From Nitrospira sp. UBA5699 (GTDB lineage: Bacteria; Nitrospirota; Nitrospiria; Nitrospirales; Nitrospiraceae), in NCBI GenBank assembly GCA_002420105.1, contig DIHJ01000108.1, forward strand, positions 9,164 to 58,796: a stretch of 49,633 nt of DNA, written 5' to 3'. The notes beneath the pieces are model-generated. The model saw only the letters and a program-made list of their open reading frames with translations, did not search any database and was not told the origin of the DNA. How positions within the stretch are numbered: the stretch's first letter is position 1; each line of letters starts with the position of its first letter. The translations under genes were made by a program, and so were the position numbers. Positions 1 to 7,419 of the stretch are shown here, in pieces.

Positions 1-3000
1 CCTGGCGCGAAGCCCTTGCCAGGAACCTCGCGCTCCGCAATCCCGGGCTCTCCGTCCACGATCTGAACTTTTGCGTCCAGCGCACCATCGACCGGCTCAT
101 CTTTCTGCGCATCGCCGAAGACCGCGGCATCGAGCCCTACGCGCAACTCCAGGCCCTGCTCAACGGACAGAATATCTACGGGCGGCTGCGCTATCTCTAC
201 GAACAGGCCGATGACCGGTACAACTCCGGTCTCTTCCACTTCCATGCCGAAAAGGAACGGGCCGAAGCCCCCGACGACCTCACGCCGCGCCTGAAGATCG
301 ACGACAAGGTGCTCAAGGACATCATCGGGCGGCTGTACTATCCGAACAGCCCCTATGAGTTTTCCGTGTTGCCCACGGAGATTCTCGGCCAGGTCTATGA
401 GCAGTTTCTCGGGAAAGTCATCCGGCTCACCTCCGGGCACCAGGCGAAGGTGGAGGAGAAGCCGGAAGTCAAGAAGGCCGGCGGCGTGTACTATACGCCT
501 GCCTATATCGTGGAATATATCGTCAAGCACACGGTCGGGGCACTCTGCGACGGCAAGACTCCAAAGCAGATTTCGAAGTTCGCGATCCTCGATCCGGCCT
601 GCGGATCGGGATCGTTCCTCATCGGCGCGTACCGGTATCTGCTCAGCTATCACCGCGACTGGTATGTCAAGGACGGCCCGGAGAAGCACCGCAAGGAACT
701 CTATCAGGCCGCCAGCGGGGAGTGGCGATTGACGACGCAGGAGAAGAAACGGATTCTCCTGAACAACATCTACGGCGTGGACATCGACAGCCAGGCCGTC
801 GAAGTGACCAAGTTGAGCCTGCTGTTGAAGGTGCTGGAAGGCGAAAGCGACGAAACGCTCAAGCGGCAGCTTTCGTTCGTGCATGAGCGCGCGCTGCCGG
901 ACCTCGGCCGGAACATCAAGTGCGGCAACAGCCTCATCGGGCCTGATTATTTCGCCGGCCAACTGATGCCGGATGAAGAAGAGATGCGACGGGTGAATCC
1001 GTTCGACTGGAAGGCTGAGTTCCCGGAGATCATGAAAGCGGGTGGCTTCGACGCGGTCGTCGGCAATCCGCCATACGGTGCATATTTCTACGAACAAGAT
1101 AAGGCTTATCTCAACTTCCAGTTCCCAAACCAAACGTATCAGCTTGATAGCTACCTGCTTTTCTTAGAGCAGTCCATACGATATCTCCTCTCCCAGGGCG
1201 GTCTGTACGGAATGATTATCCCAAATCCCTGGCTTACGAATTTGCTACAGAAGAAAATCAGAAATTTGGTCTTAGGTGGAACGCAGATAAGAGAGATCGT
1301 TCATTTTCGATTCCCCGTATTCCCAAAGGTCACAGTCGATACGGGAATAGTTATCCTTTACAAGGTATGCGCGCCGGACGGTGAGGCCGTTACTCGGGTA
1401 GTTGAATCTTTGGAGGAGTTTCTCTTGGGCATGGATGGTCAGGGTATCAAGACTATCCGTCATGAACAGGATAAGTGGAAGCAGCTCAATGGTGAACCGA
1501 TAAATATCTTTTCAAGCCCTAACGAAGAAATATTAGCTCGGAAGTGCCGTTCAAAGAGCACTCAACTCAGCTCACTTTGTGCGATTAATGTAGGAATCAA
1601 GCCATATCAGGTTGGGAAGGGCACACCTCCCCAGACCAAGGCGATCGTTGAGGAAAGGCCATTTGACAGCACTCGACAGAAAAACAAAGCGTATCGCCCA
1701 TATCTCCGCGGTGCTGACATAAATCGCTTTACTATTGCTCCCTTGGAGCCGCGTTATCTTAAGTACGGCCCATGGCTCGCCGAGCCTAGGCCTGCGGCGA
1801 ACTTCGATGCGCCCGTAAAAATTCTAATGCGGCAGACCGGCGATAGCCTTATAGCCGCATTGGATACAGAGCAATACCTATGTCTTAACAATATGCACGT
1901 ACTGGTTCCACGACTAGACCTGGCTCACCCGAAATTTCTCTTGGGCATTATCAATTCAAGGCTTCTCAATTGGTTCTACCAGTTCTTGAATCCCGAGACA
2001 GGCGAGGCTCTTGCCGAGGTTAAAAAGGCAAACGTTGAGCGCCTTCCGGTAGTAGTTCTCCATCCGAATGACAGGAGAGATGGAGCCAGGAAAGATCGCA
2101 TGGTTGCACTTGTCGAGCGGATGCTTGATCTGCACAAGCGTCTCTCGGCGGCCAACACCCCTTCCGACAAGGAACAACTGCAACGGCAGATTGATTCGAC
2201 CGATCGGGAAATCGACCGGCTGGTCTATGACCTTTACGGGTTGACCGAAGACGAGATCAAGATCGTCGAGGCTGCCTCGGTTGCATCTTCATCCAAAGTG
2301 AAGGAGAATGACGGCCATGGATCAGAAACGGAACCAACCGATCGATCCGGCACAGGCCGACGCGCGTCTGAAGCAGTGGCGCAACCGGCACAATACGCCG
2401 GCCAAGGTGGCGGCGGCGCATCGGAAAGTCCTGCTGGAGCGGGTGAGCCGGTCCATGGCGTTCGAGAACCAGCCGGTCAGTACGGACCGGCTCAAGACCC
2501 TGTCGGCGAAGCCGAAGGCCAAAGCGAGCTAGGTTCCACCCGCGAGTTCGACACGGCCGAAGGTCGTCTCTCCTATCAGGAACTGTCGGAACGGTTGGCC
2601 GTCCCGCTTGTCGCCATCTACGACGAAATTCTTCAGCTCTCTCCCGATCAGATCGTCATCTCGTCGGAATGGCTCTGCGTCCGCCACAAGCGGCTCGCCG
2701 GTCATCTGTTTCCCGATTGGGCCGGACGCTTCCGCGATGTGAACGTGCAGGTCGGTGCCCACACAGCCCCGCCCTTCTACGAAGTGCCGATCCACATGCG
2801 GAAGTTCTGCGACGACCTGAGCGCCAGGTTGTCGCACGTGAATCGAGAGTCGGTTGCAAGTTGCGCAGAGTTGCTCGCCTGGGCCGACTGGCGGTTCCAG
2901 TGGGTTCATCCCTTCAAGGACTTCAACGGACGCATCGGCCGTGTGCTCCTCGCGACGCTGCTCTACAAGCTCGGCCTGCCTCATGCGGAGACCGCGCCGG

Positions 3001-3119
3001 CAGACGGATCTGAACGCCGAACCTATCTGGACGCACTCCGGGCGGCCGATCAGGGTGAACTCAAGTTATTGACTGAACTCTGGCTGCGCCGTCTGACTGA
3101 AGCACTGGGCAGGGAATAG
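1..3119 (+). CDS. Type IIG/Eco57I-like DNA methyltransferase fused in frame to a C-terminal Fic domain (5' end outside window)
   Basis: The frame is open from base 3, so the start lies upstream; 1038 residues are visible. An N6-adenine methyltransferase core shows the AdoMet motif DPACGSGSFL (bases 591-620) and the catalytic NPPY motif (bases 1065-1076). A TaqI-like target-recognition region and a coiled tail ending near EIKIVE (about base 2275) follow, where proteins of this family usually stop. Here the frame continues through a Ser/Gly/Glu-rich linker of about 90 residues into a Fic domain with the flap-like stretch FYEVPIHM and the active-site motif HPFKDFNGRIGR (bases 2907-2942). The motif keeps the catalytic His and the NGR core but has Phe where canonical HPFx(D/E)GNGR has Gly. 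Fic domains usually transfer AMP to target proteins. Any nuclease domain would lie upstream. I see no good start codon with a ribosome site just before the Fic part, so a true fusion is the simplest reading. Confidence 0.85.
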   Translation, partial: WREALARNLALRNPGLSVHDLNFCVQRTIDRLIFLRIAEDRGIEPYAQLQALLNGQNIYGRLRYLYEQADDRYNSGLFHFHAEKERAEAPDDLTPRLKIDDKVLKDIIGRLYYPNSPYEFSVLPTEILGQVYEQFLGKVIRLTSGHQAKVEEKPEVKKAGGVYYTPAYIVEYIVKHTVGALCDGKTPKQISKFAILDPACGSGSFLIGAYRYLLSYHRDWYVKDGPEKHRKELYQAASGEWRLTTQEKKRILLNNIYGVDIDSQAVEVTKLSLLLKVLEGESDETLKRQLSFVHERALPDLGRNIKCGNSLIGPDYFAGQLMPDEEEMRRVNPFDWKAEFPEIMKAGGFDAVVGNPPYGAYFYEQDKAYLNFQFPNQTYQLDSYLLFLEQSIRYLLSQGGLYGMIIPNPWLTNLLQKKIRNLVLGGTQIREIVHFRFPVFPKVTVDTGIVILYKVCAPDGEAVTRVVESLEEFLLGMDGQGIKTIRHEQDKWKQLNGEPINIFSSPNEEILARKCRSKSTQLSSLCAINVGIKPYQVGKGTPPQTKAIVEERPFDSTRQKNKAYRPYLRGADINRFTIAPLEPRYLKYGPWLAEPRPAANFDAPVKILMRQTGDSLIAALDTEQYLCLNNMHVLVPRLDLAHPKFLLGIINSRLLNWFYQFLNPETGEALAEVKKANVERLPVVVLHPNDRRDGARKDRMVALVERMLDLHKRLSAANTPSDKEQLQRQIDSTDREIDRLVYDLYGLTEDEIKIVEAASVASSSKVKENDGHGSETEPTDRSGTGRRASEAVAQPAQYAGQGGGGASESPAGAGEPVHGVREPAGQYGPAQDPVGEAEGQSELGSTREFDTAEGRLSYQELSERLAVPLVAIYDEILQLSPDQIVISSEWLCVRHKRLAGHLFPDWAGRFRDVNVQVGAHTAPPFYEVPIHMRKFCDDLSARLSHVNRESVASCAELLAWADWRFQWVHPFKDFNGRIGRVLLATLLYKLGLPHAETAPADGSERRTYLDALRAADQGELKLLTELWLRRLTEALGRE
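2317..2532 (+). CDS. Candidate VbhA-like Fic antitoxin nested out of frame in the methyltransferase-Fic linker
   Basis: A 71-codon ORF in the +1 frame relative to the surrounding fusion gene. Of two possible ATGs (2308, 2317) the second is preferred: AAGGAG at 2301-2306 is 10 nt from it and only 1 nt from the first. The product is basic and probably helical. It contains SMAFEN (bases 2452-2469), which fits the class I Fic inhibitory helix motif [S/T]xxxE[G/N], followed by QPVS much as VbhA-type antitoxins have a short Pro-containing turn after the motif. In class I systems the antitoxin Glu blocks ATP positioning in the partner Fic active site. The ORF ends at 2532, just before the Fic domain becomes recognisable. 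The family call rests on the motif, ribosome site and position only; chance overlap is the alternative. Confidence 0.6.
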   Translation: MDQKRNQPIDPAQADARLKQWRNRHNTPAKVAAAHRKVLLERVSRSMAFENQPVSTDRLKTLSAKPKAKAS

Positions 3120-3156
3120 CTGAGGGGCAGGAAATTGCGGTGGTGCGGAGGATTGT

Positions 3157-3306
3157 ATGTCCCGGATCAAGGAACTGAGAGCCTCGATCGATAAGAAGCT
3201 GGATGCGCTGGCGCTCGAGGCGCAACTCACCCAGACGAAGGATCAGGCGCAGCGCCGTACAGGCCGGGGCCGAGGCGTTGGAACGAGACCTCCGCGAGAG
3301 ATTTGA
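3157..3306 (+). pseudogene. Small coiled-coil ORF, probably frameshifted
   Basis: ATG at 3157 follows GGAGG (3147-3151) at 5 nt. The first 30 codons look like a real amphipathic helix (MSRIKELRAS..., then ALEAQLTQTKDQ), but the frame then degrades to Arg/Gly-rich sequence and stops at 3304. The next frame picks up a similar helical pattern from about 3253 (AVQAGAEALERDLRER), as if one base had been lost or gained near 3245. It sits 37 bp after the methyltransferase-Fic stop. Its 3' half overlaps, tail to tail, the lipoprotein gene on the other strand. Function unknown; a genuine 49-residue peptide cannot be excluded. Confidence 0.35.
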
Positions 3307-3436
3307 ACGGATCCGCCGGCGCGTTCCGTTCCTCTCCGACCGGCTGAGGCGTATGCGGAGGATGGCGCGGAATGCAGCCGGCGAACAGGGCGACGACGAC
3401 CGCGAACGCGGCGACCAGAGTCATCGAGCGACGCAT
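3227..3436 (-). CDS. Small putative lipoprotein
   Basis: 69 residues. The start is fixed by AAGGAGG ending 7 nt before the ATG (complement of 3434-3436). The N-terminus is MRRS followed by a hydrophobic run and a lipobox LFAGC, so the mature protein should begin at Cys21 and be lipid-anchored. The mature part is short, Pro-rich and without a recognisable domain. It starts 28 bp after the Ap4A-phosphorylase-like gene on the same strand and is probably cotranscribed with it. It overlaps a degenerate plus-strand ORF by about 80 bp. Function unknown. Confidence 0.6.
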   Translation of the reverse strand: MRRSMTLVAAFAVVVALFAGCIPRHPPHTPQPVGEERNAPADPFKSLAEVSFQRLGPGLYGAAPDPSSG

Positions 3437-3464
3437 ACGGCACCCTCCTTTTTGCACTGCTTCA

Positions 3465-4421
3465 TCATACAGGTTTCGGCAAGGCCACTTCCTGAAGCGC
3501 AGTCATGGGGCCGCGCCTTCGAAGAAGCTCGCATTGCACGGCATCCTTCACGAGCAATGCGCCGGCGAATCCCAACGCATTGATCGAGATCCCTTCGAAG
3601 CATTCTTCCGAGCGCGGCACGAGCAACAGCCATTGTCTCGTCACGAGCAGATTGTAGGGACCGGTCCGCTCCCGGCCCTCCGGCGTCGCCTCGACCGTCA
3701 GTCCCACGGCCTGCAGCATGGTGCGGTAGCGGGCAAGAAACTCCCCGGCGCTCTCCGCCGGCCGTTCGAGCCACGAGCGATCCATCGAGGCATACATATG
3801 CAGGAACGGCAGCCCCGGGACCACGCCGGTGACGCCGTTCAAGCGCGCCGAACGCAGGAGCGGTTCGATGGGGACGCGGGGACCGGTCGAATCGCTCAGG
3901 GGAATGAGCTGCAAGTGCTTATGCCGCTGGCTGGCTCCGGCGGCCGGTCCGGCGTTGTAAAAACCCAGCCCGTCGATCCCGGCCAGGCATGACAGCAGCG
4001 CCTCGCAGTCCCGCCCGGTCAGCGGGCTCTCCTGTTCTTCGAAGGCGCGCGTCACGATCAGCAGGTGATGGTCCACCACATTGAATTTGTTGAGCAGGGC
4101 CACATGGGTCGGAGAGAGGTCGGCGACGAACAGGTCCGGATCATAGGGAAGGAACGGGTCGGCGCTCTGTTGCGCGACCGTCGCTTCGACTTTTCTCGCG
4201 AGTGTGGCCAGGATGCGCACCTGAAACGTGACCCCGCCCTGTTCGATGCGCTCCGACGTCGTCGGGACGGACAGGATCGCCCCCCGGTCGCGGGCGTGAG
4301 CCGTTCGCGCGGTCAGGCTGGACCACAGCGTGCCTGGATTCGGAGCATGACCGAACCGGTCCATCGGAACGAAAGGGTACGTGAATCGGGGTGAGACGAA
4401 AAGAGGAAAATTGAGCCGCAC
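3465..4421 (-). CDS. ATP adenylyltransferase / Ap4A phosphorylase-like protein
   Basis: 318 residues from a GTG start. A HIT-like nucleotide-binding motif HKHLQ is seen at residues 167-171 (SQRHKHLQLIP), preceded by the family-typical stretch KFNVVDHHLLIVTR. Enzymes of this family cleave diadenosine tetraphosphate with phosphate to ADP and ATP, limiting the alarmone Ap4A. The C-terminal part (YNLLVTRQWLLLVPR, then SINALGFAGALLV) is the usual companion domain. The GTG at 4421 has no clear ribosome site; Met20 (4364) is an alternative start and would remove a stretch that still looks family-like. A small lipoprotein gene follows 28 bp downstream. Confidence 0.85.
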   Translation of the reverse strand: MRLNFPLFVSPRFTYPFVPMDRFGHAPNPGTLWSSLTARTAHARDRGAILSVPTTSERIEQGGVTFQVRILATLARKVEATVAQQSADPFLPYDPDLFVADLSPTHVALLNKFNVVDHHLLIVTRAFEEQESPLTGRDCEALLSCLAGIDGLGFYNAGPAAGASQRHKHLQLIPLSDSTGPRVPIEPLLRSARLNGVTGVVPGLPFLHMYASMDRSWLERPAESAGEFLARYRTMLQAVGLTVEATPEGRERTGPYNLLVTRQWLLLVPRSEECFEGISINALGFAGALLVKDAVQCELLRRRGPMTALQEVALPKPV

Positions 4422-4451
4422 GATCGCCGTTCATCCGGCCTGCCGGTCGGC

Positions 4452-5399
4452 TCAGCCGAGTCGAGCCGGCTCAGGGGTGAGAGCGAGGGATTCGATCAGC
4501 GCGCCGGCTTCGTCGGCCCCCCCCTCGATGCCGTAGCGCTCCCGCCGGATCTCGCCGCCGGCTTTCGTGCGGTACACCAGCTCGTCCGTTTCCAGATCGT
4601 ATTCGGGAATCTCGGCGCTCGCCCATCGCTGCTCGAAGTAGTGGGCATAGAGGGTATAGAAGCCGTGGTCCTTGCGGTTGTGTTGCAGGACGTACTCCGG
4701 CATCGTCTGCACGTCCAGATCCGTATGGTAGTGCTGGAGCCAGAGGTAATCGCCGAGGATCACCATTTTGACCAGCGGGGGGTCCGAGTAGAGCTTCAGC
4801 TTGATCGCCTTTCCCATGGCTTTCAGGCGCTTGAGGAGTTCGATGCTCTGCCGGACTTCCTCCCGGAAAGTCGCCAGCCGGTACTCCGGATGGCCGACGG
4901 CCTCGATGCGCGCCGCCGCCTCGGAGCTGAACGGGTTGACCAGGAAGATCTTCGCGCCCAGGCACTTGTCGAGCACCGACGACAGATCTCCGACCTGGTC
5001 GACCAGCGTGCCGTAGCCGCTCGATCCCATCACCATGATGGTGCGGCCGGTGCCCTGCTCCTCCTTGAGCTCCTTGATGCGCCGCTGCGCCCGCCGCGTG
5101 CGCCGGGGAAAGAATGAGACGAGGCCGGCCCCGCTCGCGACGGCGGCGAGGGCGCGATCCCGGATGCTGCGGTGGAGATAGCTGAGGCCGAGAATCAGCA
5201 GCACGGCCACCGTCATTTCCACGGCGATGAGCGCGAGCTTGTTCTGCTCCACCCGGAACCAGAACGCGAGGAACTGCTTGGCGCCCGCCGGGAGCAGCAG
5301 TGCAATGCCCGCGCTCAGGGCGACGACGACGATGTGATAGAGACTCCCCGCGGCATCGTGGAAGAGCGCTCGAACGGTTGACGACAATTCATGAAACAA
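4452..5399 (-). CDS. Membrane-anchored protein of unknown function, possibly phospholipase-D-like fold
   Basis: 315 residues from a TTG start with GAGGTG 5 nt upstream. Two hydrophobic segments (about 20-40 and 55-77) should place it in the inner membrane. A basic stretch (RRTRRAQRRIKEL) and a soluble domain of about 200 residues follow. The soluble part contains GSSGYGTLVDQVGDL, AKIFLVNPFS and ILGDYLWLQHYH, an alternating strand-helix pattern reminiscent of PLD-superfamily proteins but without an HKD motif. The C-terminal tail is rich in acidic and tyrosine residues. I do not recognise a defined function. Downstream on the same strand, 30 bp away, is the Ap4A-phosphorylase-like gene. Confidence 0.75.
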   Translation of the reverse strand: MFHELSSTVRALFHDAAGSLYHIVVVALSAGIALLLPAGAKQFLAFWFRVEQNKLALIAVEMTVAVLLILGLSYLHRSIRDRALAAVASGAGLVSFFPRRTRRAQRRIKELKEEQGTGRTIMVMGSSGYGTLVDQVGDLSSVLDKCLGAKIFLVNPFSSEAAARIEAVGHPEYRLATFREEVRQSIELLKRLKAMGKAIKLKLYSDPPLVKMVILGDYLWLQHYHTDLDVQTMPEYVLQHNRKDHGFYTLYAHYFEQRWASAEIPEYDLETDELVYRTKAGGEIRRERYGIEGGADEAGALIESLALTPEPARLG

Positions 5400-5685
5400 G
5401 GATGCACCTCTTTGACCTGTTGGAAATGATCCTCACGCCTCTGTCGGGCGGCCATGCGAGCGATGGGCGGTGAAGCCTTCGGGGTGTGCTCGGCAGATGC
5501 GGGACGGCTGCGTGCGGATAAAAAAGATCGCGTCAGACTCCGTGTCCGTCGGGGACTGCCGCCCCCGAACACTGGAGGTCTTACGCGATCGAAAGTCACC
5601 CTATCACGAACGGACGGGCGACGCAAGAACCTGCGACGATGACGCCCGTGACGCGACGAGCGGACGCGTCCGTGAATAATGCGGG

Positions 5686-6171
5686 CTAGGATCCGAGCTT
5701 CGACGGTTCGCGATGGAATTCCGCCACCTGCGGATGGACCAGGTCGGCGAAGTCGCGATAGCGCATCTTGATGGCCCCGACGTGGCTGCCGGCATCGAAG
5801 ACGATCTCCTCGTCCTGCGTCAGCATCGCGTCGACGTACACGGGCGTGCCGTAGAGATTCCCGAAGGGCGGCATCGAGCCGATCTCGCAATCGGGGAACA
5901 GCACCGCCAGTTCGTCCTCCGTCGCGAGCCTTACGTGGGACGACTCGAGCACCTCCTCCAATCGTTTGAAATCGACGTTCCAACTGGAGGGCAGGACGGC
6001 CATGACATAGCGCGCGTCGGCTTTGACCACGACGACCTTCGCAAAGGCATCGGCCGGTACATGCAGACTTTCCGCCGCTTCCCGCGCGGTGTAGGCCACC
6101 GAATGGTTCACCGCCTGATAGGGAATTTTGTGCGCATCGAGGTAGCTTTGGAGTCTTCGTAGAATGATCAT
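5686..6171 (-). CDS. YbaK/ProX-type aminoacyl-tRNA deacylase
   Basis: 161 residues; ATG preceded by GGGAGG at 5 nt. The whole protein is one YbaK/aa-tRNA-deacylase domain: an N-terminal helix with YLDAHKIPYQ, the strand FAKVVVVKADARYVMAVLP carrying the Lys expected in this family, then EIGSMPPFGNLYG and a C-terminal core around VFDAGSHVGAIKM. Members hydrolyse mischarged aminoacyl-tRNAs such as Cys-tRNA(Pro) or Ala-tRNA(Pro), or act as ProRS editing homologues; the substrate cannot be read from sequence. It is monocistronic here, with about 270 bp of non-coding DNA on either side. Confidence 0.88.
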   Translation of the reverse strand: MIILRRLQSYLDAHKIPYQAVNHSVAYTAREAAESLHVPADAFAKVVVVKADARYVMAVLPSSWNVDFKRLEEVLESSHVRLATEDELAVLFPDCEIGSMPPFGNLYGTPVYVDAMLTQDEEIVFDAGSHVGAIKMRYRDFADLVHPQVAEFHREPSKLGS

Positions 6172-6439
6172 GGCGACCTCCCTGCGGCAAGGGCAAGGGA
6201 TGGAAACGGGACTGCTCGTGACACATGATCTCGCAAGGAAAGTGCCATGGCGGGACGTCCCGCGCGGAAGAGAAACATCAAGGAGGAAGCAGGTTTAGCG
6301 ACGGTCGGCGAAGAGTGTTCGGAGTCGGGCCGGCGGGTCCGTGGCAGAATGGGGCATTCACATCGACCGGGACTGTTCTGAATCGCTACGCTGGCGGGGA
6401 AGGGGAATGGCCGTTCCGTCCCGTTCCCGTCCGGGCAGG

Positions 6440-7276
6440 CTATTCAATCGTAAAGTTCATGACCATCCCCTTCGCCGCGTGCGATTCGCGCGAGGCGGGA
6501 TTGGGGAACAGACAGATCATCGCATAGCGGCCCGGAGACAGCTCGGCGGTAAACACCCCTTCTCCGCCCGGCTCGAGTCCGCTCATGCCGCCGATCAAGC
6601 GGCCCGGCAGGGAGGAGGCGGGGACCCGTCCGAAGGCGGCGAGCACATCCTCGGCCGACGCGTCGCGGTCGAGCCGGACGAGACTGACCTGATGAGGTTC
6701 GCTGCCTCGATTGACGACGTAGAATGTGTGCCGGCCCTTGCGAAGTTCCTGAACGACGACGAACTCGTAATCCAGCATCGCCATGTGAAAATTGCCGTGA
6801 AAGTCCGGCGGGGCCGGCGCCTGTTCCGTGACGTGCAGGGCCCGTTGCATGCCGAGGGCCGCATGCGGTTGCCGATTGCCTGAAGGAATCATGCAGATGA
6901 GGACGTAGGAGCCGGGTTCCAGATAGATCGTGGCTTCCGCGTCGCCGCCCGATCCGACGCCGTTCGGGCCTCCCCTGTGCCTGACCCAGGCGGGAAACGC
7001 CCAGTCGTGTTCCAGGAGGTAGGCCGCGAGATCGGCGGCGGATTTCCCTCCGTCCAATTTGAGGAGCTGGAGCTGGTGCGGTTCGCGTCCGCCGTTGTGA
7101 AGCCGGATGCTGGTTTGGCCGGCCGGGATGGCATCGGGACCGTCAAAGCCGTGGTCCCAGGCGGAGAAGGCGGCGACGGCAGGCGGAGGAAAGGCGGCGG
7201 CGGGAGCGACGGTTCCGAGATACGCGATCAGCAGCACGCTCGCGAACAACGGATAGGAACGGCGGATCTTGTGCAT
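6440..7276 (-). CDS. Secreted tandem cupredoxin-like protein with two type 1 copper sites
   Basis: 278 residues; ATG preceded by GGAGG at 5 nt. A signal peptide (about residues 1-28, ending APAAA) leads into two homologous beta-rich halves. Each has a complete type 1 copper ligand pattern: His67 (EPHQ), Cys128, His138, Met143 in the first; His195 (EPHQ), Cys255, His266, Met271 in the second. Cys-to-His spacing is 9 and 10 residues, and His-x4-Met occurs in both. It should be a periplasmic blue-copper electron carrier or copper chaperone. No partner oxidase is adjacent, so the role is open. The duplication inside one polypeptide is unusual compared with single-domain azurin or plastocyanin. 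Confidence 0.8.
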   Translation of the reverse strand: MHKIRRSYPLFASVLLIAYLGTVAPAAAFPPPAVAAFSAWDHGFDGPDAIPAGQTSIRLHNGGREPHQLQLLKLDGGKSAADLAAYLLEHDWAFPAWVRHRGGPNGVGSGGDAEATIYLEPGSYVLICMIPSGNRQPHAALGMQRALHVTEQAPAPPDFHGNFHMAMLDYEFVVVQELRKGRHTFYVVNRGSEPHQVSLVRLDRDASAEDVLAAFGRVPASSLPGRLIGGMSGLEPGGEGVFTAELSPGRYAMICLFPNPASRESHAAKGMVMNFTIE

Positions 7277-7419
7277 GGCGTCCTCCGGAAAGACATTCTT
7301 CGACCTTCATTCGCAAGGCCGAACCAGGGACCGGCCGCACGGCCTTCCTTATACGCTTACGCAGAATTCTTGGCAATATAAAGCGAATACCTAAGTAATA
7401 TGAATGATGGAAGGAGTCG

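Noticed and set aside
1272..2522. Minus-strand ORFs within the methyltransferase gene
   Set aside because: They lie antisense to a frame with complete methyltransferase motifs and lack ribosome sites or recognisable products.
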